Source: Streptomyces sp. CBMA152
Lineage (GTDB): Bacteria > Actinomycetota > Actinomycetes > Streptomycetales > Streptomycetaceae
Reading direction: 5' to 3'
NCBI RefSeq assembly: GCF_014596475.1
Contig: NZ_MECJ01000008.1
Coordinates: 1-64,000 of the forward strand
Length of the DNA: 64,000 nt
Positions within the stretch are counted from its first letter, which is position 1; every line of letters begins with the position of its first letter. Below the pieces are notes generated by a model that was not told the origin of the DNA, searched no databases, and worked only from the letters and a program-made list of their open reading frames with translations. A program made the translations under genes and the position numbers. Below, piece by piece: positions 63,652-64,000 of the stretch.

Positions 63652-64000
63652 TTACCTACCCGAGCCGGTGAGCCAGTAGTTTCCGTTGGTCGCGACGTTG
63701 TACCGCTGCCAGTAGCCGCGGTGCACCGGGGATCCCTGGTAGACCCAGGAGACCTGGAAGTTGTCGCCCATGTTCATGTAATACGAGCCGTAGCCGCCGT
63801 TGTTCCAGTAGCCGCACCATTTGACGTCGACGGTGTAGCCCGTGCCGCCGTAGTCGCTGCAGTCGACCCAGTGCTGCCAGACGCGGTCGTTTCCGTTGTA
63901 CGCGTACTCGGTGGAGACCTTGGAGTGCCAGATCCAGCAGAAGGGGCCGCAGATCTCGGTCCAGCCGTGAGCGGTCCGCCACCTCTGCGCACTCACCCCC
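63652..64000 (-). CDS. Aromatic-rich protein, probably secreted, 5' part outside the window
   Basis: The frame is open to the window edge; ~115 C-terminal residues are visible. They are rich in Trp, Tyr, Gly and Asn (EICGPFCWIWHSKVSTEY, WVDCSDYGGTGY, KWCGYWNNGGYGS, NVATNGNYWLTGSG) with four cysteines. The composition is typical of small disulfide-bonded exported proteins of Streptomyces; a signal peptide would lie beyond the edge. No family recognised. Confidence 0.7.
   Translation of the reverse strand, partial: GVSAQRWRTAHGWTEICGPFCWIWHSKVSTEYAYNGNDRVWQHWVDCSDYGGTGYTVDVKWCGYWNNGGYGSYYMNMGDNFQVSWVYQGSPVHRGYWQRYNVATNGNYWLTGSGR

Noticed and set aside
1..64000. CRISPR arrays
   Set aside because: No regularly spaced direct repeats of 20-40 bp with unique spacers were seen.

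Overview
The window is high-GC actinobacterial DNA and reads as a Streptomyces chromosome, most likely a chromosome arm rather than the core. The reasons are strong third-position GC, GTG/TTG/CTG starts, many small secreted proteins, two small-molecule clusters and a single initiator tRNA, all sitting in a graveyard of broken transposases and truncated genes. The placement on an arm is an inference; no replication origin, rRNA or housekeeping operon is visible.

Layout. 1-2.9 kb: 3' part of a large polymorphic toxin (Ala-rich coiled coil, HINT, RNase A-like C-terminal domain) with a probable immunity gene. 2.9-3.7 kb: debris. 3.7-6.5 kb: OmpR-type two-component system followed by a small secreted protein and a small lipoprotein. 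6.8-11.3 kb: alpha/beta hydrolase, membrane protein, truncated methyltransferase, flavodoxin-fold reductase, a secreted protein and a lipoprotein. 12.2-13.4 kb: lone cytochrome P450. 15.3-20.8 kb: terpene cluster (canonical class I terpene synthase, P450, a 450-residue protein that may be a divergent terpene-synthase relative, and a divergently transcribed PPM1/LCM-type methyltransferase). 20.8-31.8 kb: mostly IS debris, with a secreted beta-propeller protein, a secreted lipase and an aldo/keto reductase behind a MerR-type promoter. 31.8-34.1 kb: a divergent amino-acid-dehydrogenase-like protein plus a DMT exporter. 34-43 kb: heavily rearranged, with truncated transposases, a frameshifted CPBP protease, a 49-bp inverted-repeat pair, a secreted serine protease, small orphan genes, tRNA-fMet and truncated RelE and methyltransferase genes. 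43-49 kb: ricin-type lectin, a divergent hydrolase/LysR pair with a clear operator, CsbD, and a decayed transketolase. 50.4-57.6 kb: an intact, tightly coupled eight-gene cluster. 57.7-64 kb: truncated acyl-CoA dehydrogenase, arylsulfotransferase, an intact IS110-family transposase and the end of a secreted protein.

The most interesting unit is 50.4-57.6 kb. An AraC regulator is followed by a TauD/TfdA-type oxygenase, a KamA-like radical SAM enzyme, an EamA exporter, an AurF-like di-iron N-oxygenase, an LDH2/DpkA-family dehydrogenase and a class IV aminotransferase. Several junctions overlap by 4 bp (ATGA, CTGA, GTGA), so the genes are almost certainly one operon. There is no NRPS, PKS, adenylation or carrier protein. 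I infer a pathway that makes and exports a small, modified (possibly beta-) amino acid with an oxidised nitrogen. The product is unknown to me.

A second unit of interest is the terpene cluster, because its 450-residue member carries what looks like a degenerate metal-binding (NSE) region. A third is the 31.8-34.1 kb pair, whose dehydrogenase-like protein has GGGR where the Glu/Leu/Phe/Val dehydrogenase family has the lysine-containing GGGK.
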